DNA from: Sphingobacteriales bacterium
Lineage (GTDB): Bacteria; Bacteroidota; Bacteroidia; Chitinophagales; CAIOSU01
DNA length: 64,000 nt
NCBI GenBank assembly: GCA_027483645.1
Contig: JAIXUD010000010.1
Location: 272,578-336,577, forward strand
Reading direction: 5' to 3'
The translations under genes and the position numbers were made by a program. The stretch's first letter is position 1. Each line of letters opens with the position of its first letter. Of the stretch, positions 61,727 to 64,000 are shown piece by piece. Below the pieces are notes generated by a model. That model was not told the DNA's origin and searched no databases. It saw only the letters and a list, made by a program, of their open reading frames with translations.

Positions 61727-62236
61727 TTAAAATTTAATCCAGAATAATGGCATGTGTCCCATAAGCAGGCCCTCCCAGTTATACTTATCCAAGCAGGGGG
61801 CGATAGCTACTACGGTTTTTGTCAAACCTTTCTTGTCTTCCCAAGTCCATTGCTCTCTGAACTTAATATGAGAAACGGCGCTAAAATCAAAGTCTGATTC
61901 AACAACTTGTTCTTCTTCTGTTCCCGTAATCACATCATATAAAACAACTGTGTCTTGAGGATATAGGATGCTTGTGATTTCTTCAACGGTATAAGGCACC
62001 TTGCTATCAAAATTTGATGGATCATACGCTTTAATCTTACCCTTCAGAACATTATCTATCAAAGCTTGAAGCCAGGGAATTCTAGCGGATGCTTCTATGT
62101 TATTTCTGTACCATTCAAAGTCCGAAGCCTCCAAATCCTTAATTTGCACTTTATATTCTATTATTTTCACAAAAGGTACTTGCGCAAAGCAGCTTAAGCT
62201 TATTAACATTACTATAATGATTAGGGGAGCCTTCAT
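61727..62236 (-). CDS. GldN-like exported protein (short)
   Basis: The 169-residue product has a signal peptide (MKAPLIIIVMLISLSCFAQ). The mature part follows the text of the T9SS core protein GldN: IKAYDPSNFDSKVPYTVEEI, DVITGTEEEQVV, then SHIKFREQWTWEDKKGL, VVAIAPCLD and PLFWIKF. GldN is a periplasmic ring component with GldK and normally over 300 residues long with GldK, L, M beside it. This copy is short, ends at PLFWIKF, and is an orphan amid repeats. It may be a paralogue with separate role or a degenerate copy. The family assignment rests on motif memory, not alignment. Confidence 0.6.
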   Translation of the reverse strand: MKAPLIIIVMLISLSCFAQVPFVKIIEYKVQIKDLEASDFEWYRNNIEASARIPWLQALIDNVLKGKIKAYDPSNFDSKVPYTVEEITSILYPQDTVVLYDVITGTEEEQVVESDFDFSAVSHIKFREQWTWEDKKGLTKTVVAIAPCLDKYNWEGLLMGHMPLFWIKF

Positions 62237-62350
62237 GGTGAAATAATTAGACTATAATTATAAAGTAAAGAAACTTATTGTGCAAGGTTAAATTTAGGAT
62301 TTAAACTTGGATATAGAAAATAGAACTAAACCATAGTTTCCAACTAATTA

Positions 62351-62379
62351 TCCGCCTACTGCCTATGCGCAGTAGGGGG
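62351..62379. repeat. Family A repeat, minimal copy
   Basis: CCGCCTACTGCCTATGCGCA followed by GTAGGGGG, a single palindromic unit flanked by CCTACTG / CAGTAGG. The surrounding 275 bases 62237-62511 also hold TAGTTTTG (62401-62408), a possible -7 box for the gene at 62512, and no other feature. Confidence 0.6.
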
Positions 62380-62511
62380 AGAATTATGAGCAGTACCGGG
62401 TAGTTTTGTCGTCCATAAATGTATATTTATTCCGGGTTGCAAGGTTCAGTACAGGGCATTGACAAATAATTAACGTAACGCTATTTGTCTATTTGTTTTT
62501 AATGTTTATGT

Positions 62512-63105
62512 TTGAGCAAAATTCCCACTTTGGAGACTATATTCGGCCCTACCGTACTTACCGATCACTCGCGACTAGCCGAAATATACCGTTTGAGGGT
62601 GCTGGCATGGGAAAACTCTCCGGGCAAAACAGATATTAACAGCACCAAATACCCCGATGGCTACCGCGACCGTTTGGAGGAGCGCAGCATACACTACATT
62701 GCTACCAACACAAAAAATGAAATTATTGGAGCTGCAAGACTAACCGTTTGCCATACCTTCGATGAACTGCCCTACTCCGGCATATTTAAAGCATACGAAA
62801 GTCAACTGCCACTCGAAAGGCCGTTTTTGTTTTACAGCCGTTTGGTGTTGCACCCTGCATATCGAGGAGGTGGCCTTGCGGAACAATTCGACCAAGTACG
62901 GGTCAACTTTCAAGAAGACCATAATTTGCATTTTGGAGTAGCTACTTCCAAGCTCAAAAGACATATGGCGTTAAGGCCTTTTAACTTTAGCCTCCTTGGC
63001 CCAGTGATTCCTTTAAAGGACGAAAATTATCCTTTCTCCAATGAGCATCTCGTTTTATTGAGGTTAGCACAGCCAGCTGTTACCCTTTGTTCAAAGGTTC
63101 GCTAG
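62512..63105 (+). CDS. GNAT-like acyltransferase (N-acyl amino acid synthase-like)
   Basis: The 197-residue product has GNAT-type text: IYRLRVLAWENSPG at about 26-39, YIATNTKNEIIGAARLTV, FLFYSRLVLHPAYRGGGLAEQF (acyl-CoA pyrophosphate loop R-G-G-G-L). It resembles small acyltransferases of the autoinducer-synthase/FeeM class, acting on acyl-ACP or acyl-CoA. No in-frame ATG exists before residue 150 and a stop lies 12 bases upstream, so a TTG start at 62512 is the best choice; a frameshift near the start is possible. Substrate unknown. Confidence 0.65.
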   Translation: MSKIPTLETIFGPTVLTDHSRLAEIYRLRVLAWENSPGKTDINSTKYPDGYRDRLEERSIHYIATNTKNEIIGAARLTVCHTFDELPYSGIFKAYESQLPLERPFLFYSRLVLHPAYRGGGLAEQFDQVRVNFQEDHNLHFGVATSKLKRHMALRPFNFSLLGPVIPLKDENYPFSNEHLVLLRLAQPAVTLCSKVR

Positions 63106-63116
63106 TTTTTTTTAAA

Positions 63117-63159
63117 ACCCCTACTGCACATAGGCTACTGCCTATGCCAGTAGGGGGGG
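63117..63159 (+). repeat. Family A repeat, minimal copy
   Basis: CCCCTACTGCACATAGGCTA followed by CTGCCTATGCCAGTAGGGGG, an imperfect 43-base palindrome just after the GNAT-like gene that could also serve as a transcription stop. Confidence 0.7.
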
Positions 63160-63191
63160 CTTTTCACGAAGAAAAGCGGGAATTTCTGAAA

Positions 63192-63500
63192 ATGCTCACC
63201 TCGAACTTTCAGATTGATGGTAGAAAGCTAATAATTTCAACGAAATCTCCCTTTACAGAGCTGCTAAATCGAGTACGTTTCCCCGTATGTGACCCTGATA
63301 AGGACTGTTGTCGAAATATGGGCAGTACTTCAGAGGAAAATTCAAAATGTCCCAACTACTCTACCCAACTTGTATTTGAAGAAGGACTTCTTGATCTTCC
63401 TATCCCTCCAAAGTTAAAAGTGGAGCATTTGCATTTGTTATATGAGGCAATGTTAAAAGCCATGGAAAACTATAATCCATTATCGGATAGCTTTAGCTAA
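63192..63500 (+). CDS. Hypothetical protein upstream of the RepO-like gene
   Basis: The product is 102 residues from ATG 63192; a longer reading from TTG 63087 would be translated across the family A palindrome and overlaps the previous gene. The sequence has FPVCDPDKDCCRNMG with three cysteines and a C-terminal helix VEHLHLLYEAMLKAMENY. I do not recognise it. It is four bases before the RepO-like gene, so both are one unit, probably of mobile-element origin. Confidence 0.6.
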   Translation: MLTSNFQIDGRKLIISTKSPFTELLNRVRFPVCDPDKDCCRNMGSTSEENSKCPNYSTQLVFEEGLLDLPIPPKLKVEHLHLLYEAMLKAMENYNPLSDSFS

Positions 63501-63504
63501 TTTT

Positions 63505-63843
63505 ATGAATTACCAACGTACCACACAAGTGCCGAACGTGGTTTTTGACAGCATGCTTCCTATTCTTACATACGCCGAGTTGAAGATATTGCTAGTCATA
63601 ATCCGGCAAACTTATGGCTGGATTAACAAACGTACTGGTAAGCGTAAGGTTTATGATCGCATTACTTACGGGCAGTTTATCAAGAAAACAGGACTGTCTA
63701 GGCGCTCAGTATCGAGCGCTGTTACATCACTAGCAAAGAAAGGATTTATTGAAACAGGTATTTACTGCGACGGTAAAATACAAATACTTAAACCGATAAA
63801 AGGACAAAGGAACATTTACTACAAATACAAAGCATTGGGTTGA
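63505..63843 (+). CDS. RepO-like phage replication protein, N-terminal winged-helix only
   Basis: The 112-residue product matches the N-terminal DNA-binding part of phage lambda O-type replication proteins: NYQRTTQVPNVVFDSMLPIL, AELKILLVIIRQTYGWINK, ITYGQFIKKTGLSRRSVSSAV and KKGFIETGIYCDGK. The C-terminal part that recruits helicase is absent. A remnant of a prophage or plasmid, or a small regulator of similar fold, are both possible. It is the last gene in the window. Confidence 0.78.
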   Translation: MNYQRTTQVPNVVFDSMLPILTYAELKILLVIIRQTYGWINKRTGKRKVYDRITYGQFIKKTGLSRRSVSSAVTSLAKKGFIETGIYCDGKIQILKPIKGQRNIYYKYKALG

Positions 63844-63880
63844 TTACGATTACTCGATTAACAGCTTACCCGTTTGGGCT

Positions 63881-63983
63881 TCCCATTACTGCGCGTAGGC
63901 TTTTTCCAGCCTACGTGCAACTGATGTTGGTAGGCTGTGCCTACCTTTCCGCCTTAGCGGAAAAACGGCGCTGGGCAGTGAAG
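63881..63983 (+). repeat. Family A repeat, full copy
   Basis: CCCATTACTGCGCGTAGGC, GCCTACGTGCAACTGATG, GTAGGCTGTGCCTAC, TTTCCGCCTTAGCGGAA and GGCGCTGGGCAGTGAA, in the same order as in the 57351 and 57513 copies. Confidence 0.85.
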
Positions 63984-64000
63984 CTACAACAGCACATCGA

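Overview
The window looks like chromosomal DNA of a gliding or type IX secretion (T9SS)-bearing Bacteroidota, closest in style to Chitinophagales/Sphingobacteriales-like genomes, although the genus cannot be told from sequence alone. The reasons are three secreted giants ending in the gliding-motility-associated (CHU_C, type B) sorting domain, PorP/SprF and PorE-like genes, TonB-dependent receptors with carboxypeptidase-regulatory N-termini, DUF4296 and GldN-like proteins, and promoters of the Bacteroidota form TTG-N(18-23)-TAnnTTTG instead of the E. coli -35/-10. No rRNA or tRNA gene and no CRISPR array was seen.

Layout. 0-2.7 kb: a partial exported endonuclease/phosphatase-type enzyme, pdhB (pyruvate dehydrogenase E1 beta) and a small four-helix-bundle gene enclosed by inverted heptanucleotide arrays. 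2.7-12.4 kb: a minus-strand T9SS operon, PorP/SprF-like > PorE-like OmpA protein > two large T9SS-exported proteins. 12.5-15.4 kb: ribosomal protein S1 with clear promoter and terminator, and a GIY-YIG nuclease gene between inverted copies of a REP-like element. 15.7-20.7 kb: an acetate kinase fused to a PduL-type phosphotransacylase, a class IV aminotransferase, a DUF433/DUF5615 toxin-antitoxin-like pair and the two subunits of a 3-oxoacid CoA-transferase. 20.8-31.5 kb: TonB-dependent receptor, exported phosphodiesterase-like protein, then a three-gene outer-membrane cluster (TonB receptor, 1041-residue TPR protein, plugless barrel). 31.7-34.7 kb: acyl-CoA dehydrogenase fused to an SCP2 domain with a palindromic operator in its promoter, YggS-type PLP protein, DUF4296 lipoprotein. 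34.8-45.6 kb: one 3590-residue PKD-repeat adhesin with a 5 x 681-bp higher-order repeat. 45.9-52.5 kb: SemiSWEET, transglutaminase-like and short asparaginase proteins, glycosyltransferase, and a biotin-dependent acyl-CoA carboxylase operon of methylcrotonyl-CoA type with a small membrane protein inserted between its subunits.

52.5-56.3 kb: a small coiled-coil gene flanked by two related structured RNA elements, then a metal-linked cluster (AraC regulator with an N-terminal metal-binding-like domain, HMA-MauE membrane protein, His-rich outer-membrane protein). 56.3-64 kb is accessory in character: sparse genes (bestrophin, OlsF-like bifunctional acyltransferase, PlsC, GldN-like exported protein, GNAT-like protein, RepO-like fragment) separated by many copies of a palindromic REP/MITE-like repeat and a 162-bp tandem duplication.

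The acyl-CoA dehydrogenase, the methylcrotonyl-type carboxylase and the 3-oxoacid CoA-transferase could act in one leucine/branched-chain catabolic route, with acetyl-CoA also tapped by the fused acetate kinase. The most unusual general property is that a large share of intergenic spaces carry degenerate 7- or 8-bp tandem arrays, in several places as inverted pairs able to fold into long stems, each place using its own word.
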